A program made the position numbers and the translations under genes. Positions 6,262 through 13,692 of a stretch of 13,771 bases of DNA are shown piece after piece; within the stretch, counting starts at the first letter, position 1, and every line of letters starts with the position of its first letter. Below the pieces are notes generated by a model. That model was not told the origin of the DNA, searched no databases, and saw only the letters and a list, made by a program, of their open reading frames with translations. Source of the DNA: an uncultured bacterium (GTDB taxonomy: Bacteria; Planctomycetota; Phycisphaerae; Sedimentisphaerales; Anaerobacaceae); assembly GCA_913009865.1 (NCBI GenBank), contig CAJVYK010000034.1, forward strand, positions 1 through 13,771, given 5' to 3'.

Positions 6262-7452
6262 ATGAAAAAAATTGTCAAAAAACCGGTTATTGCGGTCGGC
6301 CCGTTTCACCCGCTGCAGGAAGAGATGGAATTTTTCCAGCTCACCGTCGACGGCGAAATAGTAACGGACATTGATATGCGATTATCTTACAATCATCGCG
6401 GCATAGAAAAAATCAGTGAATCCTTGCAGTTCGACCAGGTGCCGTTTTTGATTTCACGGATATGTGGCATCTGTTCAGCTTCACACCCCTTAGCTTATGT
6501 GCAGGCGGCCGAAGAGATTGCCGACATAAAACCGCCCGAGCGTGCCCTGTATGTGCGAACGATTATCAACGAACTCGAACGCATTCACAGCCATATCCTC
6601 TGGGTGGGCCTGGCAGGTCACTTTATCGGCTACGATACCGTCTTTATGTGGGCCTGGAAATACCGTGAGCCGGTGCTCGATTTGCTGGAAGAAATAACGG
6701 GTAACAGAAACAATTACGGCAATGTCAAAATCGGCGGCTGCCGTGAGGACATCCCTAATGAGATAAAGCCCAGGATATTAAAAGAACTCGACGAAATCGA
6801 AAAGAAAATGGATATGCTGACCAAAGCGGTGCTCGACGACCCCGTTCTGCACGCCCGACTCAAAGGTGTAGGGATATTAAGTAAAGCCGATGCTATAAAA
6901 TACGCCGTAGTCGGCCCGACCGCCAGAGGCAGTGGTGTTGACATTGACGTCAGACGCGACGACCCGTATGCTGTTTACAGCGATTTGGACTGGAATGTGA
7001 TTACGCAACCGGAAGGTGATGTTTTTGCAAAGGCGGTTGTCCGTCTTCTCGAGACATTTGAATCTATTAAAATGGTCAGGCAGGCCCTGAAAAAACTTCC
7101 GGACGGCCCTGTTACGATAGAGGTCAAAGAAATTCCGCCGGGCGAAGCGGTCGGACACGTTGAGGCGCCAAGGGGAGAGACGTTTCATTACGTCCGCAGT
7201 GACGGCGGTAACAGGCCGGTCCGCCACAAGGTCAGAGCGCCAAGTTATGTTAATGTGCCCTCGTTCAAGGCCTCGTGTATCGGCGAAAAAATTGCTGACG
7301 TTACAATTACACTTGCAGCGGTCGATCCCTGCTACAGCTGCACCGAGAGAGTAGCTGCTGTTGACAGCAGAAGTAATGTTATACACGACTATGAAAATCT
7401 ACTGCGATTGAGTCGTGAGAAAACGGAAAAGATTAAGGAAGGTAAAAAGTAA
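6262..7452 (+). CDS. mbhL: Group 4 [NiFe] hydrogenase large (catalytic) subunit, NuoD-like (MbhL type)
   Basis: Catalyses reversible H2 formation from protons and electrons at a NiFe(CN)2CO centre. The 396 residues carry the N-terminal L1 motif RICGICSASH (R66, C68, C71, H75) and the C-terminal L2 motif DPCYSCTER (D355, C357, C360, R363). All four metal-binding cysteines are therefore present, and this is a hydrogenase rather than an Mbx, Fpo or Nuo subunit, which lack them. Other family stretches are FHPLQEEMEFF near the N-terminus and SYNHRGIEK (42-50). A 33-residue tail follows R363; some group 4 enzymes are cleaved after this motif by a maturation protease and some are not, and no protease gene is in the window. 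The ATG at 6262 has only a poor A-rich ribosome site. Maturation would need hyp genes elsewhere in the genome. Confidence 0.96.
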   Translation: MKKIVKKPVIAVGPFHPLQEEMEFFQLTVDGEIVTDIDMRLSYNHRGIEKISESLQFDQVPFLISRICGICSASHPLAYVQAAEEIADIKPPERALYVRTIINELERIHSHILWVGLAGHFIGYDTVFMWAWKYREPVLDLLEEITGNRNNYGNVKIGGCREDIPNEIKPRILKELDEIEKKMDMLTKAVLDDPVLHARLKGVGILSKADAIKYAVVGPTARGSGVDIDVRRDDPYAVYSDLDWNVITQPEGDVFAKAVVRLLETFESIKMVRQALKKLPDGPVTIEVKEIPPGEAVGHVEAPRGETFHYVRSDGGNRPVRHKVRAPSYVNVPSFKASCIGEKIADVTITLAAVDPCYSCTERVAAVDSRSNVIHDYENLLRLSREKTEKIKEGKK

Positions 7453-7454
7453 GT

Positions 7455-7459
7455 AAGGA
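7455..7459 (+). promoter_or_regulatory. Shine-Dalgarno site supporting a TTG start
   Basis: AAGGA lies nine bases before TTG at 7469; a second AAAGGA at 7461-7466 is too close to use. The next in-frame ATG is deep in the first membrane segments, so the TTG is the start that keeps the full N-terminal helix. Confidence 0.7.
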
Positions 7460-7468
7460 AAAAGGAAA

Positions 7469-9313
7469 TTGGATAAAACTTTACTCATCCCGGTCTTTCT
7501 GCCACTGATAGCAGGTTTCGTACTGCTGTTTTTGCCGAACAAAATAAAGTTTTTGTCCAGGGCATTAACGCTGATTATCTCAGGTTTAGTGTTGGCGCTG
7601 GCTATCCGTATATTTACTCTCGGCCAGGCTGATTATGCCTTTCCCATTCTCGAAATAGGCGGTCTAAAATTAGACCTGCTGCTAAGCGCTAAGCCGCTGG
7701 GATCCTTTATATTGATGTTCGCCTGCGGTTTTGGCCTGCTGATAACCTTATATTCGCTAAAGTCACAAGCCGGGAATACTTTTTTCGGCTGCGTTCTGCT
7801 GACGATAGGCGGCTCAGCGGGGATACTGCTCTCTAATCATTTGTTGTTCCTGCTTATCTTCTGGGAAGTCGTCACCGTTTCGCTGTATCTTTTGATAACC
7901 ACCGGCGGCAAGGGCTGTAATTTCGCAGCGACGAAAAGCTTTGCTATGATAGGAGCATCCGACGCAGCTTTTCTGCTCGGTATATTGATGGTATGGTCGG
8001 TTTCAGGGACATTTGTTATATCTGAAATCAGCATGGCAACGACATCAGCTATTCCAATTATCGCATTTCTACTGCTTATGCTCGCCGCCATTACCAAGGC
8101 GGGAGCGCTGCCTTTGCACACATGGCTTCCCACCAGCGGTGAATATGCACCTGCTTCTGTTATGGCATTGCTGCCTGCTGCGATTGACAAGTTTTTAGGG
8201 ATTTATCTTCTGATAATAATCGTGCGGAAGATGTTTGTAATTGAGTCGGCGGTTTTGAGTATTATCCTTGCGGCCATAGGTGCGGCTACGATAATTATCG
8301 CCGTGATGATAGCAATGGTTCAGCACAACCTTAAAAAGCTGCTCTCCTACCACGCTATCAGCCAGGTCGGCTATATGATTCTCGGCATAGCGACCGGCAC
8401 ACCCGTCGGTATTGCCGGCGGTATTTTTCATATGCTCAACAACGCAATATATAAATGTTGTCTGTTTCTGTGCGGCGGTGCAGTCGAAGAGGCGGCAGGG
8501 ACGGCTGAACTTGACCGGCTTGGCGGCCTGGGTAAAAAAATGTCGATTACCTTCACTGCCTGCCTGATTGCCGCTCTAAGTATTTCCGGCATACCGCCCC
8601 TCAATGGTTTTGTCTCCAAATGGATGATTTATCAGGGTGTAATTCAAATGGGAGCCGAGCAAACTAACGGCGCAGCGGCCCTGTGGCCCATCTGGCTCAC
8701 TTGTGCTGTCTTTGGAAGTGCGCTGACTCTGGCTTCATTTGTAAAGCTCATACATTCGATATTTCTTTCCCGCCTGCCGGATGAACTAAAGGACGTAAAA
8801 GAAGTTTCACTTTTGCAAACAACTCCAATGGTCGTACTTGCTTTGCTGTGTGTATTTTTCGGAATTTTCTATCACGTACCGCTGAAGCTGTTCATTTATC
8901 CCGCATTGAATATAGAACCGGGTACTGCTATTTTCGGCACGTGGGATTCGGTTCTGGCCACAGCCCTGATAATACTTGGCGTTGTTCTTGGTCTGCTTAT
9001 TTTACTCGTTGGGCTGTTATCAAGAAAAGTCCGAACCGTACCCACCTGGTACTGCGGCGAAGTGCAGGATAATGAAGCGATGAGAATACCCGGAACGCAT
9101 TTCTATAAAACTGTTTCATCTATGGGCGGCCTAAAGCAGCTTTACACCGGTCAGGAAAAAGGCCATTTCGATTTATACAATCAAAGCGGAAAGTGCGGTC
9201 TGGCCTTGACGAACTTTCTGAGATGGCTGCATTCGGGCCTGCTGCCGATGTATTTAACCTGGGTGATTCTGGGATTGTTGGTAATTCTACTTATAGTTTG
9301 CAGGATTTGGTGA
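7469..9313 (+). CDS. NuoL/MrpA-N/HyfB-type antiporter-like proton/sodium channel subunit
   Basis: Large membrane subunit of the complex I antiporter family, thought to move H+ or Na+ across the membrane. The 614 residues form some 14-16 hydrophobic segments. The charged residues of the ion path are present: Glu133 in WEVVTVSLYLL, Lys210 in ITKAGALPLHTWLPTS, Lys241 in IDKFLGIYLL and Lys384 in GIPPLNGFVSKW. After the core, residues from about 525 form a soluble loop (TWYCGEVQDNEAMR) and a last hydrophobic helix near the end (LLPMYLTWVILGLL), a layout seen in HyfB-like subunits. It starts with TTG 17 bases after mbhL and ends seven bases before the MrpA C-terminal-type gene. Together the two sum to about 803 residues, the size of one MrpA, so I read this as the N-terminal half of a split MrpA. 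HyfB/MbhH-like naming is equally defensible. Confidence 0.92.
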   Translation: MDKTLLIPVFLPLIAGFVLLFLPNKIKFLSRALTLIISGLVLALAIRIFTLGQADYAFPILEIGGLKLDLLLSAKPLGSFILMFACGFGLLITLYSLKSQAGNTFFGCVLLTIGGSAGILLSNHLLFLLIFWEVVTVSLYLLITTGGKGCNFAATKSFAMIGASDAAFLLGILMVWSVSGTFVISEISMATTSAIPIIAFLLLMLAAITKAGALPLHTWLPTSGEYAPASVMALLPAAIDKFLGIYLLIIIVRKMFVIESAVLSIILAAIGAATIIIAVMIAMVQHNLKKLLSYHAISQVGYMILGIATGTPVGIAGGIFHMLNNAIYKCCLFLCGGAVEEAAGTAELDRLGGLGKKMSITFTACLIAALSISGIPPLNGFVSKWMIYQGVIQMGAEQTNGAAALWPIWLTCAVFGSALTLASFVKLIHSIFLSRLPDELKDVKEVSLLQTTPMVVLALLCVFFGIFYHVPLKLFIYPALNIEPGTAIFGTWDSVLATALIILGVVLGLLILLVGLLSRKVRTVPTWYCGEVQDNEAMRIPGTHFYKTVSSMGGLKQLYTGQEKGHFDLYNQSGKCGLALTNFLRWLHSGLLPMYLTWVILGLLVILLIVCRIW

Positions 9314-9320
9314 GGTAGAT

Positions 9321-9890
9321 ATGGCTATATTCTATGTTTTACTGCTGTTTATAATAATCGCCGCACTTATTGCAGTGGAAACCAAAAATCTGTTAAGTGC
9401 CGTAATTTGTATCGGTGCAATTGGTTTTGGCGCCTCGCTGATGTTTTTGTTTTTACGTGCGCCTGATATTGCAATAACACAGATTGTTGTCGAAGTTTTA
9501 GGCCTTGTTATCTTAATCCGTGCTACTATTGCTCGCGACCTGACTTTTATCAGCGGCGACAAAGAATTTTTCGCCACTGTTGTCTCGATTGTAATTATCT
9601 TTGTAATCTTTTTAGCCGGCATAAAAGTTTTTCAGACTTTGCCCGACTTCGGCACATCTGCCTTTACTGCCGCCGCCGAAGCGCCCGGGATGCCGGAGCC
9701 TGCTTCTCAGACTTACATCAGCCAGGGACTGCAGAGGACAGGTGCGGCCAATATCGTATCCTCGGTCGTTCTGGATTTTCGTGCGTACGATACGCTCGGC
9801 GAAGCAACAGTGCTGTTTACTTCGATTATCGGCGCTACCGTTATACTGCGAAAAAAGGCTAAAAAGCTGTTGGAGGACCCGGACAAATGA
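9321..9890 (+). CDS. MrpA C-terminal domain protein (MbhD+MbhE type, DUF4040)
   Basis: Small membrane subunit equivalent to the C-terminal part of MrpA, or to MbhD fused with MbhE in archaeal Mbh. The 189 residues contain the DUF4040 domain in the first 75 (three helices, signature RAPDIAITQIVVEVLGLVIL at 46-65). A fourth hydrophobic helix (about 84-100) and a loop of 35-40 residues follow. The MrpA-terminal signature NIVSSVVLDFRAYDTLGEATV is at 144-164, with Asp152, Asp157 and Glu161, then the last helix. GAGGTAG before the ATG is a usable ribosome site, so the split from the upstream antiporter gene is real at the sequence level and not an obvious frameshift. The stop overlaps the next start (ATGA). 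Confidence 0.9.
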   Translation: MAIFYVLLLFIIIAALIAVETKNLLSAVICIGAIGFGASLMFLFLRAPDIAITQIVVEVLGLVILIRATIARDLTFISGDKEFFATVVSIVIIFVIFLAGIKVFQTLPDFGTSAFTAAAEAPGMPEPASQTYISQGLQRTGAANIVSSVVLDFRAYDTLGEATVLFTSIIGATVILRKKAKKLLEDPDK

Positions 9891-10354
9891 AAGGTATGAC
9901 AATAATAGTAAAAACCATCAGCAGCTGGGTCAAGGTGCTCATCTTTATGTTCGGCATTTATATCATTATTTTCGGCCATCTAACACCTGGCGGCGGCTTT
10001 GCCGGCGGCGTGATTTTAGCTTCTTCTTACGTACTGCTTATGCTGGCATTCGGAAGAGAATTTGTAGAAGAAAATCTGTCTCTGCCCGTTGCATCAAAGC
10101 TTGATTGTGTCGGTGCTTTACTGTTTGCCGCTATAGCGATGTTCGGCCTGTTCTACGGTGCAGCTTGTTTCTTCTGGAATTTCATCCAGGCCGAATACCT
10201 GGCAGACAAGGAAACCGCATTCAGGCTTATAAGTGCCGGCACTATACCGTTATCGAATCTTGCTATTGGTCTGAAGGTTGGTGCGTCGCTATTTCTGATA
10301 ATTCTTGTTCTCTCGACGTTCAGACCGGATGTATCAGTCAAGGAAAAGGAGTAA
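9887..10354 (+). CDS. mrpB: MrpB/MnhB-type antiporter subunit (MbhF)
   Basis: Small integral subunit of Mrp Na+/H+ antiporters and of Mbh-type hydrogenases. The 155 residues form about four membrane helices; the family signature GHLTPGGGFAGGVI is at 30-43. The ATG at 9887 overlaps the previous stop and has GGAGG at 9872-9876, ten bases upstream, which favours it over an in-frame ATG at 9896. The next gene starts five bases after its stop. Confidence 0.93.
   Translation: MKGMTIIVKTISSWVKVLIFMFGIYIIIFGHLTPGGGFAGGVILASSYVLLMLAFGREFVEENLSLPVASKLDCVGALLFAAIAMFGLFYGAACFFWNFIQAEYLADKETAFRLISAGTIPLSNLAIGLKVGASLFLIILVLSTFRPDVSVKEKE
10340..10351 (+). promoter_or_regulatory. Strong Shine-Dalgarno that fixes the mrpC start
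   Basis: AAGGAAAAGGAG lies eight bases before ATG 10360 and overlaps the last codons of mrpB. It selects this ATG over the longer open frame that begins at 10105 inside mrpB. Confidence 0.75.
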
Positions 10355-10359
10355 AACAG

Positions 10360-10728
10360 ATGCTTTATGCGCTGTGCTTTTTATTGTTTATGATTGGGCT
10401 GTATTGCGCGGTTGTCAAAAAAAATATGGTTAAGATTGTATTCGGCATTATGATTATGGAATATGCCGTCAATCTTTTCCTGATTATGCTCGGCTACCAC
10501 TTCGGTGGGGTAGCCCCGATAATCGACAAAAGCCAGTTCGATCCTGGAACGGGGCAGATTGCCGGCAGTTTCCTCAACAATTCGGTTGACCCCCTGCCGC
10601 AGGCCCTTGTTCTTACCGCAATCGTCATCGGCCTGGGCTCGTTGGCACTTATGATTTCGATATGCATTAGAACTTACGAGAAATACGGCACCTTTGACAT
10701 TACTCAAATAAGGAGACTGAAAGGATGA
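10360..10728 (+). CDS. mrpC: MrpC/MnhC-type, NuoK-like subunit (MbhG)
   Basis: NuoK-like membrane subunit that joins antiporter subunits in Mrp and complex I-type enzymes. The 122 residues form three helices: about 2-18, 25-45 (with an in-membrane Glu34 in MIMEYAVNLFLI) and 78-100. The motif PLPQALVLTAIVIG, typical of MrpC and NuoK, precedes the third helix. The open frame runs back to 10105, but that part is antisense-like reading of mrpB in another frame; the strong ribosome site and hydrophobic N-terminus put the start at 10360. The stop overlaps the mrpD start (ATGA). Confidence 0.92.
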   Translation: MLYALCFLLFMIGLYCAVVKKNMVKIVFGIMIMEYAVNLFLIMLGYHFGGVAPIIDKSQFDPGTGQIAGSFLNNSVDPLPQALVLTAIVIGLGSLALMISICIRTYEKYGTFDITQIRRLKG

Positions 10729-12239
10729 CTGTACCGCTGCCGATATTCGTTGCTGTTCCTTTGGCGACGGCGTTTTTACTTCCGGTTTTTGCTAAAAGAG
10801 GCAAGGCCGTTGCAACGGTCTTAGCCAACCTGGCAACCGTTTCACTGCTGGTAATGGCCCTTTGTTCTATCGGCCAAACCCGCGTCTATGAAGTGGGCAG
10901 GTGGTCCATCCCGCTCGGAATCAATCTTGTTCTTGACGGTTTAAGCTGCCTTCTGCTCCTGGCTATCAGCGTTGTGAGCACCGCCGCAATGCTCTTTAGC
11001 GTCAGATATATGGAACAATACACCGCTAAGGCAAAATACCTGAGTCTGTTTTTGCTTATGGTTGGGGGTATGAATGGTGTGGTACTTTCCGGAGACATCT
11101 TCAATCTGTTTGTATTTCTCGAAATCGCTTCTATTGCTTCCTACGCCCTTGTCGGCTTTGGCTGCGGTAACGAAGAGCTTGAGGCCTCCTTTAAGTATAT
11201 GGTACTGGGCAGTATCGCCTCCACATTCATACTTTTTGCGATTGCCCTTGTTTACGGCAATACCGGCTCGCTCAATATGGCCTACATTTCAAAAGCCATT
11301 CAGGGTTCCGGCTTAAATGCAGGGCTGGCCTTTGCCCTGAGTTTATTTATTGTAGGTTTCAGCTTAAAGGCCGCCCTGGTGCCGTTCCATGCCTGGTTGC
11401 CCGACGCACACCCGTCGGCGCCGGCTCCGATCTCAGCGATGCTCTCCGGCGTACTGATAAAAGCTCTCGGTGTCTATGCCCTTGTGCGTGTGCTTTTCAA
11501 CGTCTTCGGTATTTCCGTATCAATGGGCTGGATATTAATTATCCTGGGCCTTTCGAGTATGGTTGCCGGGGCATTTCTGGCAATGGGTCAGTGGGATTTC
11601 AAGCGGCTCCTGGCTTATTCGAGCATCAGCCAGTTGGGTTATGTAATTCTTGGTATCGGCCTTGGCGGTCTTATCATTGCTCAGGGTGGAAACTTGGCCT
11701 GGGCATCACTGGCTATTCTTGGCGGCCTGTTCCACCTTCTCAATCACGCTGTTTACAAGTCTTTGTTATTTTTGACAAGCGGCTCAGTGGAAATGTCAAC
11801 CGGTACAAGACAGTTGAAGCAGTTGGGCGGACTTGCAGGCAAATTGCCCTTTACTCGCGCAGCCTGCACCGTTGCATCGGCTTCCATCGCCGGCATCCCG
11901 CCTTTTAGCGGGTTCTGGAGCAAGCTGATTCTGGTAATCGCAGCAGTTCAAGCCCATTTTTACTGGATTGCAGCAATAATTGTTTTCGTAAGCTTATGTA
12001 CTTTAATTATGTATTTGAAGGTTCAAAGATACGTCTTCCTCGGCGAACTGCCGGAAAATCTCCAACAAACAAAGGAAAACAGGGGCTCTATGCTCGTTGC
12101 AATGGTATTTCTGGCTTGTTTATGCGTGCTTATGGGACTGCTTGTGATAATACCGGCTTTGAGGAACAGTATACTTGAGCCTGCGGTAAAAGTACTGACT
12201 GACGGACTCGAATACTCGACAAAAATAATTAAACTGTGA
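10725..12239 (+). CDS. mrpD: MrpD/NuoN-type antiporter subunit (MbhH)
   Basis: Second antiporter-family channel subunit of the complex. The 504 residues make about 14 helices. Channel residues are in place: Glu133 in FLEIASIASYAL, Lys215 in SLKAALVPFHAWLPDAHPSAP, Lys246 in LIKALGVYALVRV and Lys400 in GIPPFSGFWSK. PDAHPSAPAPISAMLSG is the classical MrpD/NuoM/NuoN signature. Its length matches MrpD, and it sits between MrpC and MrpE as in Mrp operons, which distinguishes it from the first, NuoL-like antiporter gene. It overlaps mrpC by four bases, and 22 bases separate it from mrpE. Confidence 0.94.
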   Translation: MTVPLPIFVAVPLATAFLLPVFAKRGKAVATVLANLATVSLLVMALCSIGQTRVYEVGRWSIPLGINLVLDGLSCLLLLAISVVSTAAMLFSVRYMEQYTAKAKYLSLFLLMVGGMNGVVLSGDIFNLFVFLEIASIASYALVGFGCGNEELEASFKYMVLGSIASTFILFAIALVYGNTGSLNMAYISKAIQGSGLNAGLAFALSLFIVGFSLKAALVPFHAWLPDAHPSAPAPISAMLSGVLIKALGVYALVRVLFNVFGISVSMGWILIILGLSSMVAGAFLAMGQWDFKRLLAYSSISQLGYVILGIGLGGLIIAQGGNLAWASLAILGGLFHLLNHAVYKSLLFLTSGSVEMSTGTRQLKQLGGLAGKLPFTRAACTVASASIAGIPPFSGFWSKLILVIAAVQAHFYWIAAIIVFVSLCTLIMYLKVQRYVFLGELPENLQQTKENRGSMLVAMVFLACLCVLMGLLVIIPALRNSILEPAVKVLTDGLEYSTKIIKL

Positions 12240-12261
12240 AGTGAGAAACGAGATATAAATT

Positions 12262-12765
12262 ATGAGGCGATTGATTTATTTTGTTTTAGCGTTTATTGTC
12301 TGGACGCTGCTGACCTGGCCCTTTGTTGACGGCGGAATTGATGTCCAGGTCGTAATTGCAGGCCTGATAGCTTCTGTTATCGTTGCGGTTCTATTCCACG
12401 AAATACTGCCTAAGGAACATCACATATTTATTTCGCCGGTACGAGTGTTCTGGTTTTTGGTTTATCTGCCGGTATTCTTTTATTACGTACTGAAGGCAAA
12501 TCTGGATGTTGTTTACCGCGCTTTGCACCCTAAAATGCCGATAAAGCCCGGCATCGTAAAAATAAAAACGAACTTAAAAACAGAATCTGCAATCACTGCC
12601 CTGGCAAACTCCATCACTCTTACCCCGGGAACTTTGACTGTGGATTTAACAGACGATGGCTTCTTGTATATCCACTGGATTAACGTCAAATCCACCGATA
12701 TCGAGCAGGCAACAGAACTTATCGCCCGAAGGTTTGAGTGGTTCCTGAAGAAGATCTTCGAATAA
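12262..12765 (+). CDS. mrpE: MrpE/MnhE-type antiporter subunit (MbhA)
   Basis: Small Mrp subunit with an N-terminal membrane part and a cytoplasmic C-terminal domain. The 167 residues show helices at about 4-20, 28-46 and 60-78. The cytoplasmic domain carries the family signature ANSITLTPGTLTVDL (115-129), then DDGFLYIHWINV. The N-terminus ends up next to the hydrophobic core only with the ATG at 12262; the ribosome site is weak and purine-rich. The gene lies 12 bases before mrpF. Confidence 0.93.
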   Translation: MRRLIYFVLAFIVWTLLTWPFVDGGIDVQVVIAGLIASVIVAVLFHEILPKEHHIFISPVRVFWFLVYLPVFFYYVLKANLDVVYRALHPKMPIKPGIVKIKTNLKTESAITALANSITLTPGTLTVDLTDDGFLYIHWINVKSTDIEQATELIARRFEWFLKKIFE

Positions 12766-12777
12766 AAAGAGGTAACT

Positions 12778-13035
12778 ATGATAGCGTTATTTTATACCGG
12801 CTTATTTGTGTGTTGTTTCCTGTGCCTGTACCGGATAGGTCGCGGCCCCAGTGCACCCGACAGAACCGTAGCTATCGATATATTAGGCATAGTCGTAGTA
12901 AGTTTTTGTGCCATCCTCGGGATGGTGACAAAGAAGGATTTTTATCTCAACATCGCTCTCGCCTGGGCACTTTTGAGTTTCATTGGCACTATTGCCCTGG
13001 CAAAGTTTCTGGAAGGCAGAAATTTCGATGAATGA
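12778..13035 (+). CDS. mrpF: MrpF/MnhF-type antiporter subunit (MbhB)
   Basis: Three-helix subunit of Mrp antiporters. The 85 residues contain the typical RIGRGPSAPDRTVAIDILG (19-37) after the first helix, with conserved Asp28 and Asp34. The closing signature is ALLSFIGTIALAKFLEG. AAGAGG just before the ATG is a good ribosome site. It overlaps mrpG by eight bases. Confidence 0.93.
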   Translation: MIALFYTGLFVCCFLCLYRIGRGPSAPDRTVAIDILGIVVVSFCAILGMVTKKDFYLNIALAWALLSFIGTIALAKFLEGRNFDE

Positions 13036-13357
13036 TACCATTGGCTACATATTGATAAGTGCAGGAATCCTGTTCGATATATTTGGCTGTATAGGTCTGG
13101 TTCGTTTTCCTGATGTTTACAACCGCCTGCAGGCCTCGACCAAATGCGTAACTCTTGGAACTATTTTGCTGTTAGTCGGCGTTGCTGTCATTAGCGGTAT
13201 AGGCCCCACAAGCGCCAAAGCGATAATCTGCGCTATGTTCATACTAATAACTTCACCCACCGCTGCTCATGCAATTGCCAAAGGCGCTCACGCCTCAGGA
13301 GTAAAACTGTGGGAAAATAGTATCGTTGATAAATACGCAGAAGAAAAAGAAAACTAA
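13028..13357 (+). CDS. mrpG: MrpG/MnhG-type antiporter subunit (MbhC)
   Basis: Three-helix subunit that completes the Mrp set. The 109 residues hold GLVRFPDVYNRLQASTKC (23-40) and ITSPTAAHAIAKGAH (74-88), both diagnostic of MrpG. The ATG at 13028 starts just before the mrpF stop; an upstream in-frame ATG at 12983 would add 15 residues read from inside mrpF and is rejected. The charged C-terminal tail is normal for the family. Confidence 0.93.
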   Translation: MNDTIGYILISAGILFDIFGCIGLVRFPDVYNRLQASTKCVTLGTILLLVGVAVISGIGPTSAKAIICAMFILITSPTAAHAIAKGAHASGVKLWENSIVDKYAEEKEN

Positions 13358-13385
13358 ACGCTACAATCAACAATCAATTATTGAC

Positions 13386-13390
13386 GGGAG
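13386..13390 (+). promoter_or_regulatory. Shine-Dalgarno supporting a GTG start
   Basis: GGGAG is spaced seven bases from GTG at 13398. The same frame opens upstream only with a TTG at 13326 inside mrpG, which would add a Lys-rich non-homologous tail. Confidence 0.7.
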
Positions 13391-13397
13391 TTTAAGA

Positions 13398-13634
13398 GTG
13401 CGTTTGCCAAAGTTAAGAGAATTAAAAGAAGCCGTTACAGCAGTCTTTTCTCCGCGGTTCACTACCCGGTTTCCCGCTGAGCCCTGCGTGGTGCCGGAAA
13501 AGTATAGAGGCAAGCCGGAATTTGACCTCGATTCCTGCATCGGCTGCGGTGCGTGTGTGAATGTCTGTCCGACCGAAGCGCTGACGCAGAGTGAATCTGA
13601 CGAAACCAATCCGCCGACAAGAAAAATCACCCTT
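13398..13634 (+). CDS. mbhN: NuoI/MbhN/HycF-like ferredoxin subunit, 3' end lost at contig end
   Basis: Peripheral-arm subunit that carries two [4Fe-4S] clusters between the electron input and the small subunit in complex I relatives. From the GTG start, 79 genuine codons remain. An N-terminal basic helix region (LPKLRELKEAVTAVFSPRFTTRFP) is typical of NuoI-like proteins, and the first cluster CIGCGACVNVCP has Cys47, 50, 53 and 57. The second cluster would follow but is missing. The frame continues to 13694 only because adapter sequence begins exactly at a codon boundary at 13635; the residues SEERRVGKECRSRWSPYH are adapter translation. The gene is 40 bases after mrpG, separated from the rest of the hydrogenase core by the whole Mrp set. 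Confidence 0.85.
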
Positions 13635-13692
13635 AGATCGGAAGAGCGTCGTGTAGGGAAAGAGTGTAGATCTCGGTGGTCGCCGTATCATT
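13635..13692 (+). other. Illumina TruSeq adapter sequence (assembly artefact)
   Basis: The 58 bases beginning AGATCGGAAGAGCGTCGTG and ending CGCCGTATCATT match, from memory, the reverse complement of the TruSeq universal adapter without a mismatch. On the reverse strand it reads MIRRPPRSTLFPYTTLFRS, a peptide well known as an adapter-derived contaminant in protein databases. This stretch is not part of the organism. Confidence 0.98.

Noticed and set aside
10105..10359. Long N-terminal extension of mrpC within mrpB
   Set aside because: It is mrpB read in another frame; the strong ribosome site and hydrophobic start point to 10360.
13422..13691. Reverse-strand open frame at the contig end
   Set aside because: Its N-terminus is the well-known adapter-derived peptide and the rest is the complement of mbhN.
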